From: Diphasiastrum complanatum | Taxonomy: Eukaryota; Streptophyta; Lycopodiopsida; Lycopodiales; Lycopodiaceae | DNA length: 64,000 nt | Reading direction: 5' to 3' | NCBI GenBank assembly: GCA_029204225.1 | Contig: CM055095.1 | Span: 33,049,732 to 33,113,731, forward strand | In this document: positions 11,701-22,330 of the stretch, one piece after another | Layout of the letters: every line of letters starts with the position of its first letter | Numbering within the stretch: the stretch's first letter is position 1 | The notes under the pieces: generated by a model | Seen by the model: the letters and a program-made list of their open reading frames with translations, nothing else | Databases searched by the model: none | Told to the model about the DNA's origin: nothing | Program-made: the position numbers and the translations under genes

Positions 11701-11807
11701 GTGAGCTGCTCGGCGTAATTCTTAAGATAGATCATGACTATATCCACTGAATAAGGACGAGGGGGTTTACGGCGATGCAAGCTAAGCGAGGAATTGCGAG
11801 AAGCCAT
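8742..11807 (-). pseudogene. extra ORF of Gypsy-A, about 1,020 codons, function unknown
   Basis: An ATG at 11807 in good context (A at -3, G at +4) opens a 315-codon frame to TGA at 10860. The same frame continues beyond through stops at 10758, 10542 and 10212. It shifts frame near 10135, runs to about 9015 with stops at 9572 and about 9376, then shifts back and ends at 8742. Visible parts: a basic N-terminus, a mixed globular region to about residue 240, a Lys/Gln-rich stretch, a Pro/Ser-rich linker, a likely coiled coil (about 10129-9850, heptad-like Leu/Ile/Gln), a Gly/Pro/Gln-rich linker and a Trp/Tyr-rich C-terminal globular part. No signal peptide, membrane segment or zinc knuckle is evident, which argues against a classic envelope protein. 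I do not recognise the family. It lies between integrase and the purine tract in the same orientation. Confidence 0.6.
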
Positions 11808-11916
11808 GATAGCAGTGATTTTAGATTGCTCTGAGAATTTTGAAAATTTTGAAAAAATTTGGCATGAACTCAAGAGCAGCAATCTAAAATGAACTCGTGG
11901 AGAGAAGGTGGAGGAC

Positions 11917-11924
11917 TATATATA
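11917..11924 (-). promoter_or_regulatory. TATA-box candidate upstream of the extra ORF
   Basis: The minus strand reads TCTATATATAGTCC, 110 nt upstream of the ATG at 11807. A start site 25-35 nt downstream would give a leader of about 80 nt with one short out-of-frame uORF (ATG near 11865). This suggests the extra ORF was expressed from its own internal promoter. It is inference from the motif and spacing. Confidence 0.45.
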
Positions 11925-11929
11925 GACTT

Positions 11930-12480
11930 TTTTTGGCAGGAATTCACAACTTCACCCAAAAATCATCCTCAGTGTCCACGATTTGGTAAGGATGGTCACA
12001 AATTTTGAGGCAACGTTCTGAGGGCCCGCAAATTCTTGTAAGGGATTTTTTATGCCAAAAAAAAAAACTTTTAACAATGCAAAAATGTGTCTGATTTGAA
12101 TTCGCAGAGATAGCAGAGAAATCGTGAGGATCAATTTGAGCTACAGCAAATTGTCTACGAATTCTGAGTATGAATATCTCATGAATAAAACTACATTTTT
12201 TTATTTTAAGACATTTTTTTTTATTTGAGACAGAATTCGCAGAGGCCAAAAATGGATTGTGCTCTGTGAAAAAGGGGTCAAGTGAATTCTATCTGAGATG
12301 TTGTGAAAAAATTTCTTCTGAAACAAATGACTTTTGTGGTTTTCTCAGAGAAGACTATTGGTATACCTGATTTGATAGTATCTTGATGGGTGGAACAAGA
12401 AAGCACAGCAAAAATGTTGTCAAAACGGCATGCAGACAATAAAAAGGAAGAAAAACAGTAGGAAAGAAAACAACTAATAC
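11930..12480 (-). other. integrase to extra-ORF spacer, leader-like
   Basis: Noncoding, AT-rich. It contains several GAATTCGCAGAG or GAATTC blocks (about 12100, 12160, 12235, 12285) in phrases such as 'cgcagagatagcagagaaatcgtgag'. These resemble those in the gag leader at 23.65-24.17 kb. No reading frame of note. Confidence 0.5.
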
Positions 12481-13212
12481 ATATCAAGGTAAAAACATGC
12501 TTCATTGTACTTTCTCAGTCAACTCCCATTGACCACAGTGTCGAGGATATCGCCTTGAAGGGTTTGGAGTTGGACATATCCAGAGGCAAAGATTTTTTTA
12601 ATGACGTATGGTCCTTGGCCATGCTTTTTGTCGTCGTTTGTGGACTTGTTGAGCATGGATGCTAATCCTTCATGTTTCACAAAGTTGCTCCAGATGGAAT
12701 AACCTATTTGCTAGATTTTGAGGAGTATCGAGCTCAAGGTTATAGGCTACTCGAAGGGAGGGGATATGGAATTCCACAAGCATAACGACTTCTTGGACAT
12801 ATGTGAGCTGGAAAGGGGTTAAGCCTGTAGCTTGCTTCGGGGTGGTGCGATAAGCCCAGAGAGCGGCATAATATGAGAAACTTTTGTGATGTACCACAAA
12901 AAATTTGGAAAGAAAATCTGCTATGACAAAGTTATGGAAATGTGTACCCCTATCAGTGATAAGCTCTAGAGGACATCCGAACCGAACTATAACCTGTTCA
13001 TAGAGAAATTTGGCGGTAGAACGAACGTCAGCATTGCGAATAGCTCTTGCTTCAGCCCATTTGGTGCAATAGTCCGTAGCTACTATGATGTAACGAGATT
13101 GTGTGTGTCGAGCAGCAGGACTAATAGGTCCGACATAATCAATGCCCCATTTCTGTAAAGCTTGATCAGTGGTTACGGGGTGTAGAGACATGTAGTCTGT
13201 TTTTTGAAAGCG
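12481..13212 (-). pseudogene. Gypsy-A integrase, central and C-terminal part
   Basis: After the Copia-B insertion the integrase resumes at 13212 with Trp-Gly-Ile-Asp-Tyr-Val-Gly-Pro (first catalytic Asp) and Leu-Ile-Thr-Asp-Arg-Gly-Thr-His-Phe (second Asp). The segment His-His-Lys-Ser-Phe-Ser-Tyr-Tyr is followed directly by Ala-Ala-Leu-Trp-Ala-Tyr-Arg-Thr-Thr (near 12865). About 35-40 residues, including the catalytic Glu, are therefore missing. The C-terminal domain (Gly-Pro-Tyr-Val-Ile-Lys-Lys-Ile, about 12600) and the end Val-Asn-Gly follow, with stops. An integrase without the Glu is catalytically dead. Confidence 0.85.
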
Positions 13213-13217
13213 TTTGG

Positions 13218-13831
13218 TGCTGAATTCACACGTGTGGGACGCCCTACACACGTATTTTTGATCTCCTAAGCACAATAACACCATAAAGATCAGACTAGCA
13301 CTGGTTGTCAATAGGAAAGCTGATCATACAAGCAATATTATTGTGCTACAAGCAAGATATGTCAACAAAACATAAGACAAAGCATCATAAATGTCTCTAC
13401 TCGACTAGAGAGAGAAAATAAAAAGTACAGAACTCGTGGAGAGAAGAGAGGGCACAAAGAGCTTGTCTCCAAATTTGCACTACACACAAATTTCATCATA
13501 TTCTCAATGAGAGTACATCACATATATATAGATCCATGGACTCTTCTCCTACTTTGAGTTGAATTGGAGTTGTGGATCCACCTCTCAAACTATCTAGACT
13601 TATCCAAGCCACCTCACTATGTCTAATTGTGCCACATAGTCTTTTCATGCATTAAATGTGGCATGTAAAGTACAAATGGCAATTCCTATGGTAGCTCAAG
13701 TTTCTACTTCTACCTACCTTGAATATTTTATCCTGAGATGGGTCTTTACTAAGCCAAAAGAGCTCAATTCATCTTTGGCATTTCTAGGACCCATACTCAC
13801 AACATTAGATAGATTTTTCAATATTTTGACA
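13218..13831 (-). repeat. Copia-B 3' LTR
   Basis: Terminal TG/CA. The minus strand starts TGTCAAAATATTG and ends CACGTGTGAATTCAGCA, so the CACACGTGTG palindrome lies 9 bp from the LTR end. A purine tract (minus strand GGAGGAG, about 13832-13842) abuts it. Confidence 0.95.
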
Positions 13832-13909
13832 CTCCTCCTAAAAATGTATCTAATGTGTTGATCTTGAGATAAGCCCAAGATTAGACCTATGCTTTGAGAA
13901 GGCACTTTT

Positions 13910-16900
13910 TCAAAGTGGCTTTGTGAGAAGATCAGTAATACATGAAGATGTGTCGACATGTTCTAAGTTGATTTCACCTCCAATGAGCTTTTCCCTTACA
14001 AAATGGTGTGCCACTTCTATATGCTTGCTTTTTGCATGAAAAATAGGATTGTTTGCAAGAGCTTGTGCCGATATGTTGTCACATTTGATCAAGGGAAGAT
14101 CATCCTCTTTGATGCAATTTAGCTCCATGATTAACCTCTTGATCCAAAGCACCTCTTTAGTTGTTGTAGTGAGTGCTTTGTACTCGGCCTCACAAGATGA
14201 TAGAGATATGGTATCCTGCTTCTTTGAAAGCCAAGACACAAGATTGCCTCCAAGAAAGATAGTATATGCATTAATGGACTTTCGATCCATTTTATCACTT
14301 GCAAAATCGAAATCTGAATAGCCAACAATGGTTAGATCTTCATTCTTGTACAATAAACCATAATCTTGAGTAGAAGATACATATCTTAGAACTCTCTTGG
14401 CCATCTTCCAATGTTGGATCTTGGGATCTTGCATAAATTGACTCAATTTGTGCACACAATAGCTCAAATCAGGTCTAGTGATAGTAAGCCAAATTAAAGA
14501 GCCTATAAGACTCCTATAAAGTGTGATGTCCTCGAAGGATCTTTCATCACCTTTAATAGGATCTTTTACATGTTGCTCCATGGGAGTATCTATGCCTTTA
14601 CAACTTTGCATATTGAATTTTCTCAACATAGAAAAGACATATCTAGATTGACAAATAAAAGCATACTCTTCATGAAAAATCAATCTCAAGGCCCAATATG
14701 TAATGGATCTCTCCTAGATCTTGCATTTTAAATTCTTTTCCTAATGCATCTTTGGTTTCTTGAACTAGCATCAAACAACTTCCACTAAGAATAATGTCAT
14801 CTACATAGATTAGGAGAATGACAATATTACTACCATCAAATTTTAAGTACATAGAAGGATCATAGTCACTAAGCACAAATCCTAATGAAAGTAGAAAGTT
14901 GTTGAGTCTTGAATACCATGATCTAGGTGCTTGCTTTAAGCCATAAAGACTTCTAAATAGCAAACACACCTTAGATTTATCCTTGATAAATCCATGAGGC
15001 TATTCCATGTATATCTCCTCATCAAGATAGCCATTCAAAAAAGCGTTGGAGACATCAAGTTGAAACAATTTCCACTTAAAAAATAAGGCAAGAGAGATTA
15101 TGATTCTTATTGTCACCATCTTTGCTACAGGAGCAAAGGTTTCTTCATAGTCAAGGCCATATATTTGTGCAAAGCCTTTAGCACATAATCTTGCCTTGTA
15201 CTTGTTGATGGAGCCATCATGATTGTACTTGATCTTGAACACCCACTTGCATCCAATGATATGCATGTAAGGTGGTGGATCCACTAGCTCCCATGTGTGG
15301 TTGGTGATCAAGGCATCATATTCAATCTTCATGGCCTCATACCACTCCTTGGTATTGAGGGCTTCTTGAACATATTTGGGCTCCTCACGAGAAACAAAAT
15401 AAGCATAAGTGGAATCAAGATCCACTTGTTTTCCTTTGTCATCATAAGTGAGCCTCTTGGGATCAGATCTCTCCCTCATGGATCTTCTAGGAGTGAAAAT
15501 CCGAGGACTTCCACTTCAAATCTTGACTCCTCCATATGTTGATTGTCTTCAATAACAACAGGTGATAGATTTTGAGGTTGCTTGATCTCGGCCCCTCCAA
15601 GATTGGACTTTTCTTCTTCATGAAAAACTACATCTCTACTATCAATTACTTTAGAGGTAGAGAGCATGTAGATTCGATACGCTTTCTTGTTGGATGAATA
15701 TCCAACCATTACTCTTTTGCTTGCACAAGGATCATCCTTCTTTCTCGTTTCCAAGGGAATATGAACAAAGCATATGCATCCAAATACTCTAAGGTGTTCA
15801 ACCTTAGGTTTCTTCAAATAGACTGCTTCATATGGTGACTTATCTCCAAGTGCAACATGAGGGAGTCTATTGCAAAGATAGTTTGAACAATTGATAGCCT
15901 CACCCCAAAAGTCTTTTGGCAAAGATGCCTCAATTCTGATGGTTTTGGCAGATTCACACAGTGTTCTATTCTTTCTTTCAGCCACCCCATTATGAGATGG
16001 TGTATATGCACAGAAAAACTCCCTTTTAATGCCTTCAAGCTCACAATAGTCATGAAATTTATTGGAAGTGTACTCACCACCTCCATCACTTCTAAGAATT
16101 TTGATTTTGTAAGAAAATTGCATTTCAACTAGAGCTTTGAACTTTAGGAAATAGTCAAACACCATAGATTTTGAAGCTAGAAGATATACCCAAGTAAATA
16201 TAGTGAAATCATCAATGAAAGTTACAAAGCAAGTAGCACCACCCTTGCTCTTTGAAGATGAGAAGTGCACATCCGAGTGTATGAGCTCCAATGATGTGTA
16301 GTCTTGATAGATGACTTTGAAAAAGGCTTCTTATGAGACTTAGATATGGCACAAGCCTCACATGGCTTGAAATTCTTGGAGAGAAGATTAGGCAAGCCAA
16401 TAGCTTTGGCTTTTTTGACCATGGACACCATAGATTTATAGTTAGGATGACCCAACCTTCTATGCCATAGTTCCTCCAAAGACATATGAGTAGCAAAAGC
16501 ACTATCACAAGAGTTAGCATACTCTTTGGGATCAAGCTTGTAGATTCCACCATATCTAGACCCAAATGCAAGGATTTAATCATGCTTCTTGATTGTACAT
16601 GTATCAACATTGAAATTCACATCTAGTCCACTATCAAACAATTGCCCAGCACTAATAAGATTTTTTGTTAGCTTGGGAACAAAAAGTACATTAGACAGAG
16701 AAAGAACTTTTGATGAAGAAAGCTTTAAGGGAATGGTCCCTATGCCTTCAATAGCACACTCATGATCATTTGCTGTGTAGATGGACTTCTTGGCTCCTTC
16801 ATAAGGTGACATGGATGATAAAGAATACTTGGAGCTACACATATGTGAGGAAGCTCCAATGTCAATATACCACAAACCATCCTTCTTGAAAGGTGATGAA

Positions 16901-17808
16901 GAAAAACTCGAGACCATAAGAGATCCCTCTTCATCACTTGCATGAGCATCATCTTCCTTCTCTTCATTAGAAATGTTGGCTTGCTTGAATTGACTCTTCT
17001 TCTTGAAGCAATTGGTGGCATAATGCCCCTTCTTGCCACAAAAGAAACACTTGATGTTTTTCTTCTTCTTCTTCTTGGATGTGGAATCCTCATCTCCTTT
17101 CTCCTTGGAAATAAGATTGTTCTTGCTTGAAGAGAATTGGTGTTGATTCTTACTTCTTGTCTTGTGCTTGTCTTTGGTAAAGAAAGCTTTACCATCAATG
17201 TTGAGAGATAGTCTCTCCATTTTCAAGAGTTTATACTCTTGTCTTGATTCTTCAGAAATGAGCACACTTTGGAGTGCTTCCAAACTTGGTATCTCCTCCT
17301 TAATGGCATAACTCTGAACAAGGTTGTCATATTCCTCCTTTAACCCATTAAGTATGACTTGAACAAGTTCATTTTGGTTGATGGAGTCTCCTATTCATGA
17401 CAATTCTCTATGGAGGTCTTTAACTCTCATTACATAAGCTGAAGCACATTCATCACTTGTCTGTACACTTTGAAAAATTTGGTTTCTTAGTGTTAGAAGT
17501 GTAGAAGTATTTTTTGCCTCATAGATAGACTTGAGAGTATCCCAAGCATCTTTGGCATTAGTACAAGCACCAATTTCTCTTAAGATGTCATTTGAGACAT
17601 TCATCTTAATATAATGTAGAGCCATCTTGGCTCTCTTTCTGTACTTTGGAATTTCTTGAGGAATTTGTGGTTCTTCTTCAATGCCAAGTACAATATCCAT
17701 CACATCTTGTAGTATTAAGACAGATTCCATTCTAACCTTCCAAATTGAGTAATCGGAGGTTGACAATCTTTCACTTGCTTCTAATAGAAAGACTCCCATT
17801 GAAGTCAT
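13910..17808 (-). pseudogene. Copia-B gag-pol polyprotein, broken
   Basis: ATG at 17808. Gag runs to TGA at 17395 and continues in the same frame. The zinc knuckle Cys-Phe-Phe-Cys-Gly-Lys-Lys-Gly-His-Tyr-Ala-Thr-Asn-Cys is near 17050. The protease region near 16860 reads Tyr-Ile-Asp-Ile-Gly-Ala-Ser-Ser-His-Met, where most relatives have Asp-Ser-Gly. TAA at 16576 is followed by the GAG-pre-integrase motif Leu-Trp-His-Arg-Arg-Leu-Gly-His (about 16465). A frameshift near 16310 precedes integrase with Ser-Asp-Val-His, Arg-Ser-Asp-Gly-Gly-Gly-Glu and Asn-Gly-Val-Ala-Glu-Arg. A shift near 15478 leads into RT (Gly-Cys-Lys-Trp-Val-Phe-Lys), then TAG at 15000, Tyr-Val-Asp-Asp-Ile-Ile at about 14810, a shift near 14680, and RNase H (Ser-Ser-Cys-Glu-Ala-Glu-Tyr) ending at 13910. 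Confidence 0.93.
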
Positions 17809-18553
17809 AAAGAATGATGGAAATCAAACAAGATGGATGAAAGAATTGTTTTTCTTCTCACTATAGGAACCAATCAAGGGTACAGAACCAAATCCTATGT
17901 AAGACTTAGCAAAAAAAACTGTGAGATAGATCTCACTAGCTTGACAATCTCTCTAAAACAAGATTTGAATCATCAAAAAAGATGTAGTATGGCAAAAGTT
18001 ATGGTTCTCCGAATTTCACACGTGTGAAATATTCCAAAAATGTCAAATTGACTCAAATACAATCTATTTGTATGAAACAATTTGCCTAGAACCTATAAGT
18101 TTTGTCTAAATCACATATAGATGAGATTGTGTAGCTTCTGGATGATTTTTGTGATCATTCAGGCAATAAATGACATGTACACACGATTTGCCATAGGTCT
18201 AGGTCACCTACCTACGACTCTTCAAGAGCTTAAAACTTTTGATTGGCTTATCCAACTGTCATGATTCAAATTGCATCAAATTCAACACATTTCTAGTTTT
18301 CTAGTGGGCTAATTTGATTGAAATTTGGATTTGAGGTGAGAGAGAACCACCAATCTGAAAATGGGTAGATTTCACACGTGCCAGCACCTGAAATTCCGTA
18401 CAGTACCTGATCTGGCCCATTCAATGTGGTTTGTAGCTCAGAATCACAAGAAAACTGTAAACTAGCTAGAAGGTAGAATCTAGACAATTCCTAGCTTGAA
18501 ATCTGATCAGATCTACAAACTTTTTGATTAGATTTGCTTGTAAAACTTAGGTA

Positions 18554-18566
18554 GGCTCTGATACCA
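18554..18566 (-). promoter_or_regulatory. Copia-B primer binding site (tRNA-iMet)
   Basis: The minus strand reads TGGTATCAGAGCC immediately after the 5' LTR end, the standard initiator-Met tRNA priming site of plant Copia elements. The leader between here and the gag ATG (17809-18553) is noncoding and includes CACACGTGTG at 18017-18026. Confidence 0.95.
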
Positions 18567-19179
18567 TGCTGAATTCACACGTGTGGGATTCCCTACACAC
18601 ATATTTTTGATCTCCTAAGCACAATAACACCATAAAGATCAGACTAGCATTAGTTGTCAATAGGAAAGCTGATCATACAAGCAATATTATTGTGTTACAA
18701 GCAAGATCTATCAACAAAACATAAGACAAAGCATCATAAATGTCTCTACTCGACTAGAGAGAGAAAATAGAAAGTACAAAACTCGTGGAGAGAGAGAGGG
18801 CACAAAGAGCTTGTCTCCAAATTTGCATTACACACAAATTTCATCATATTCTCAATGAGAGTACATCACATATATATAGATCCATGGACTCTTCTCCTAC
18901 TTTGAGTTGAATTGGAGTTGTGGATCCACCTCTCAAGCTATCTAGACTTATCCAAGCCACCTCACTATGTCTAATTGTGCCGCATAGTCTTTTCATGCAT
19001 TAAATGTGGCATGTAAAGTACAAATGGCAATTCCTATGGTAGCTCGAGTTTCTACTTCTACCTACCTTGAATATTTTATTCTAAGATGGGTCTTTACTAA
19101 GCCAAAAGAGCTCAATTCATCTTTGGCATTTTTGGGGCCCATACTCACAACATTAGATAGATTTTTCAATATTTTGACA
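18567..19179 (-). repeat. Copia-B 5' LTR
   Basis: It matches 13218-13831 at about 97 percent by eye, with the same terminal TG/CA and a CACACGTGTG at 18576-18585. Contains a TATATATAGATCC stretch (about 18870) that could be the promoter TATA on either strand. Confidence 0.95.
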
Positions 19180-19184
19180 TTTGG

Positions 19185-19623
19185 TGCATTGGCAGACATC
19201 ACAAGCCTTAGTGTAATTGTGCATATCCTTGAAGAGTGTTGGCCACCAAAAACCGGCTAAGAGGATTTTCTTAGCAATTGTTTCAGAAGAAAAATGGCCG
19301 ACACCAATACCTTCATGAGTGAGGAAAATTATAGAGGGTATTTCTCCTTCAGTAAGACATCGTCGGATAATTCCATCTAACCCTTGCTTGTAGAGTTGTC
19401 CTGAGATTAACGTATAAGGTTTAGTTCTGAGGACCAACGCACGTTGTTTAGGTTTAGAGAAGGAAGGATCCATCTGCCCTGAAGTTAAATATTCGATAAT
19501 TTCCTCAACCCATACAGGTGTAGAATCAACTTGGAAAAGGATTGCATCTGGTAAATCATCGTTGACGCCTTGATCAGGGGTAGGAAGGTTAGGGATTCAT
19601 GATAGATGGTCTGCTAAAAAATG
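19185..19623 (-). pseudogene. Gypsy-A integrase N-terminus (HHCC)
   Basis: The minus-strand frame has the pre-integrase linker (Gln-Phe-Leu-Ala-type, Pro-Asp-Gln-Gly) and then Thr-His-Glu-Gly-Ile-Gly-Val-Gly-His, Trp-Trp-Pro-Thr-Leu and Cys-Asp-Val-Cys-Gln-Cys, the HHCC zinc finger. The reading frame is cut at 19184 by Copia-B and resumes at 13212. Confidence 0.88.
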
Positions 19624-20900
19624 CTAAACTCTCTTACGAACCACGATCCTAAACTCAAACTCTTGCAATAATATGATCCATCTAGTAATACGGCCTGTGG
19701 TGCACGTCTTGATGAGATACAACAATGCTTGATGATCAGTAAAAAATGCAAAGACTTTTTCTAGAAGATAATGGCAAAACTTCTGAACCGCATATACCAT
19801 TGCCAAGGCTTCGCGTTCGGTAGTGGTATAATTGACTTTAGCAGGTATCAATTGTCGACTAAGAAAACAAATTGGGTAGTCCTTTTTGAATTCTCCCGGT
19901 TGGGTGAGCACTGCTCCAATGGCATACTTGGATGCATCGGTATGCACATGGAATTCTTTAAAATAATCAAGAGCCCGGAGGATGGGTGCATTGGTAAGGG
20001 CTTCTTTGAGTTGATTAAAGACGACGCGTTGTTCATCCGTCCATTTGGGAACTACAACTACTTTGTGGATTAAGCGTGCTTTGTTAGCAAAATAAAAAAT
20101 AAAGCACCGACAGTAGTTGGCGTGGCCAAGGAAGGAGTAAACTTTACGTATCGTACGCAGTTCCGATAGATTTTGAATGATAAGAATCTTTTGAGGGTCA
20201 GTGGCAATGCCATTTCGTGAGATAATATGTCCTAACACAATACCATGGGTTACCCAATCTGGCATTTTTCAGGATTGAGAGAGATGCCCAAGCGTTGATA
20301 TTGGATGAAATTTTTTTTTGAGCACAAACAGATGGCGCATTTCTTCGGAATGTGCTCCTAAATCATCCAAGTAAACTTCTAAGGTATCGCCCATCTGCTG
20401 AGAAAAGGCTGCTTGCATAACACGTTGGAAGGTGCTAGGAGCATTGAAGAGACCAAAGGGCATGACTTTCCAGCAGAAGGTTCCCCATTTTGTGGCAAAC
20501 GCAGTTTTGTGTTGATCTTCTTCAGCGATTTGGATCATATTGTATCCGCTAAAGCCATATAAGAAGGAATAAGCCTCATCTCCTGCTAGATTTACTAAGA
20601 TGGATTCTCTGAAAGGTAATGGAAAATGATCACATTCAGTGACGGCGTTAAGTTTTTTAAAATCGACACAGATGAGGAGTTTTCCATTTTTCTTGGGGAC
20701 GAAGACAATTTAGGAGACCCACTCAGTATGTTCAATTTCATAGATAAATCCCGCATCTAAGAGGCATTGTAATTCTTCTTTGATCTTGGCTTTATAGATG
20801 GGATTGCATCTGTATGGACGACTCGCAGTGGGTCTCGCACCCGGTTTAAGCGGGATACAATGCATAGCTACTTGGGGTGAGATGCCTTTCATGCTTTATA
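19624..20900 (-). pseudogene. Gypsy-A reverse transcriptase and RNase H
   Basis: RT starts near 20900 (Ala-Met-His-Cys-Ile-Pro-Leu-Lys-Pro-Gly). It shows Phe-Val-Pro-Lys-Lys-Asn-Gly-Lys after a TAA near 20710, then Val-Met-Pro-Phe-Gly-Leu-Phe-Asn-Ala-Pro-Ser-Thr-Phe and the catalytic Tyr-Leu-Asp-Asp-Leu (near 20370). A frameshift near 20270 leads to the frame 20265-19624. There RNase H is seen as His-Thr-Asp-Ala-Ser-Lys-Tyr-Ala-Ile-Gly-Ala-Val, Glu-Arg-Glu-Ala-Leu-Ala and Thr-Asp-His-Gln-Ala-Leu, so all three acidic positions remain. It is the reference copy for the deleted relative at 2.2-3.2 kb. Confidence 0.92.
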
Positions 20901-22330
20901 GGTCCAGGCAAAGATATGTCTATAATTTTGCAGGAGCTTTTCAAGCCGTCTGTGTTGTTCATGATTGAGAGGAGTCCGACGTGGACAAGATATTCATTGG
21001 TTTCATTTGGCTCACTCAGGGAAAGGGTTATGGTTTGTGCAGGGCCTTCGTAGGGTGAATTACCAGTTGGATCATATTGAGCTTGGGGTAATTGGATTGT
21101 AACCTTTTTCGATCGTATAGTCCTTAAAGTATGTAGGAACATCATGGGCTAGAGATTCGAGGGGAGCCTTGTCTTTCTCTTGCTGAGATGGTGGTTGAAA
21201 ATTATTGGGGACTGGTGTAGGACTAGAGGCAATCTCAAGAATTTCCCGAACAATGGTGAGGTCGTCCGACGGTTGAATTTGAAGTGGTTTTTTCATTTTC
21301 TCTTTCATAGTATGACCACGTGGTTGAGGTTTTGGTGGTGGAGATGTGTGTGGATGAGGCACAGTTGGTATGTCATGGAGGATCTCGTCATCAATTTGAA
21401 AGATAGTCTTCTCCTCACAGAGATCCCATGGATAGTGTGGGAATTTGGGATGGTAGAATTTTGTCTCAGGTTTTTCAATTGCAACCTTGGCAACTGGTTC
21501 CACCTTGGAAGCATGTTGCAGATAGGTCCTAGGTGGGAGTGCTTCCATATAGTTGAGGATCTGAAGATCAGAAATGTCCATATCTTCTGGGCAATTCTAA
21601 ATTCGTAAGACGTTCTCGTCATCAATGAATAGCTCGTCTGATTCATTAATAGGTAGCCATGCAACATTTAGCAGTTCATCATGGTGTGGAAGAATATCAA
21701 TAAAATTGACATTGATGATAGGTGTATCTAGATCAAGTAATTGGTCGTGATCGATCGTGAGTGGAGAGGTACAATTATCTTGATGCTGAGCATAGTAATC
21801 AGCATTTACACAATCAATGGTAGCTAGACTGTGACTCCAGTTTATGATATCAGTAGATTTAACATAATGACCTGTTTTGTGGCTGGACTGGTATGGCTCA
21901 AATACTGAGTTGGTGGTTGAGGATCCCTCGTCATGGATGTCGCAGATTTGAGTTTACCCATTGAGTCAATGGTGACAGAACTGTCACGATTGCCAAAAGT
22001 GACTCGGCCTTTGCTCCAGTCATGATTGACTCGTGCATTGGTGAGCCACGGACGACCAAGTAGTAATTCATAAGAATAGGCATTATTAGGAATATCAAGT
22101 ACTATGAGATCAACAGAAAACTTGAGACCTCCTAGTTTTATCAGCACGTGCGGAAGGAAACCGGTAGATCAGACCACACTTTGATCAGCCATCCGAAGCT
22201 GACAAGTAGGTTTGTAGCTTGTCACTCAGATTCCATTCCATCATGAGGGATGTGGAAATGATATTAATCTCGGAACCTCCATCGATTACTTCTAATACTT
22301 AATGAGATTGATGATGGATAGCTGGGATTT
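20901..22330 (-). pseudogene. Gypsy-A protease and protease-RT linker
   Basis: The aspartic protease active site reads Val-Ile-Asp-Gly-Gly-Ser-Glu-Ile-Asn-Ile-Ile-Ser at about 22265-22300, preceded by a TAA. The retropepsin flap/end pattern follows (Leu-Leu-Leu-Gly-Arg-Pro-Trp-Leu, about 22065). A long hydrophilic linker of about 300 codons leads to RT, with several stops and shifts. Related linker copies lie at 39.7-40.4 kb. Confidence 0.82.

Larger units (their letters stand above)
13218..19179 (-). mobile_element. Copia-B, complete element nested in Gypsy-A integrase
   Basis: LTRs of 614 bp (13218-13831) and 613 bp (18567-19179) start TG and end CA. They flank gag, CCHC, protease, integrase, RT, RNase H in Copia order on the minus strand. 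The 5-bp target duplication TTTGG is present at 13213-13217 and 19180-19184. The primer site and purine tract are in place. The two LTRs differ at about 20 sites, mostly transitions, plus one 1-bp indel. The coding region has at least three stops and three frameshifts, so it is non-autonomous now. Confidence 0.95.

Noticed and set aside
11807-11882. Earlier start of the extra ORF at 11882
   Set aside because: That codon is TTG; the first ATG in frame is at 11807 and it has good context.
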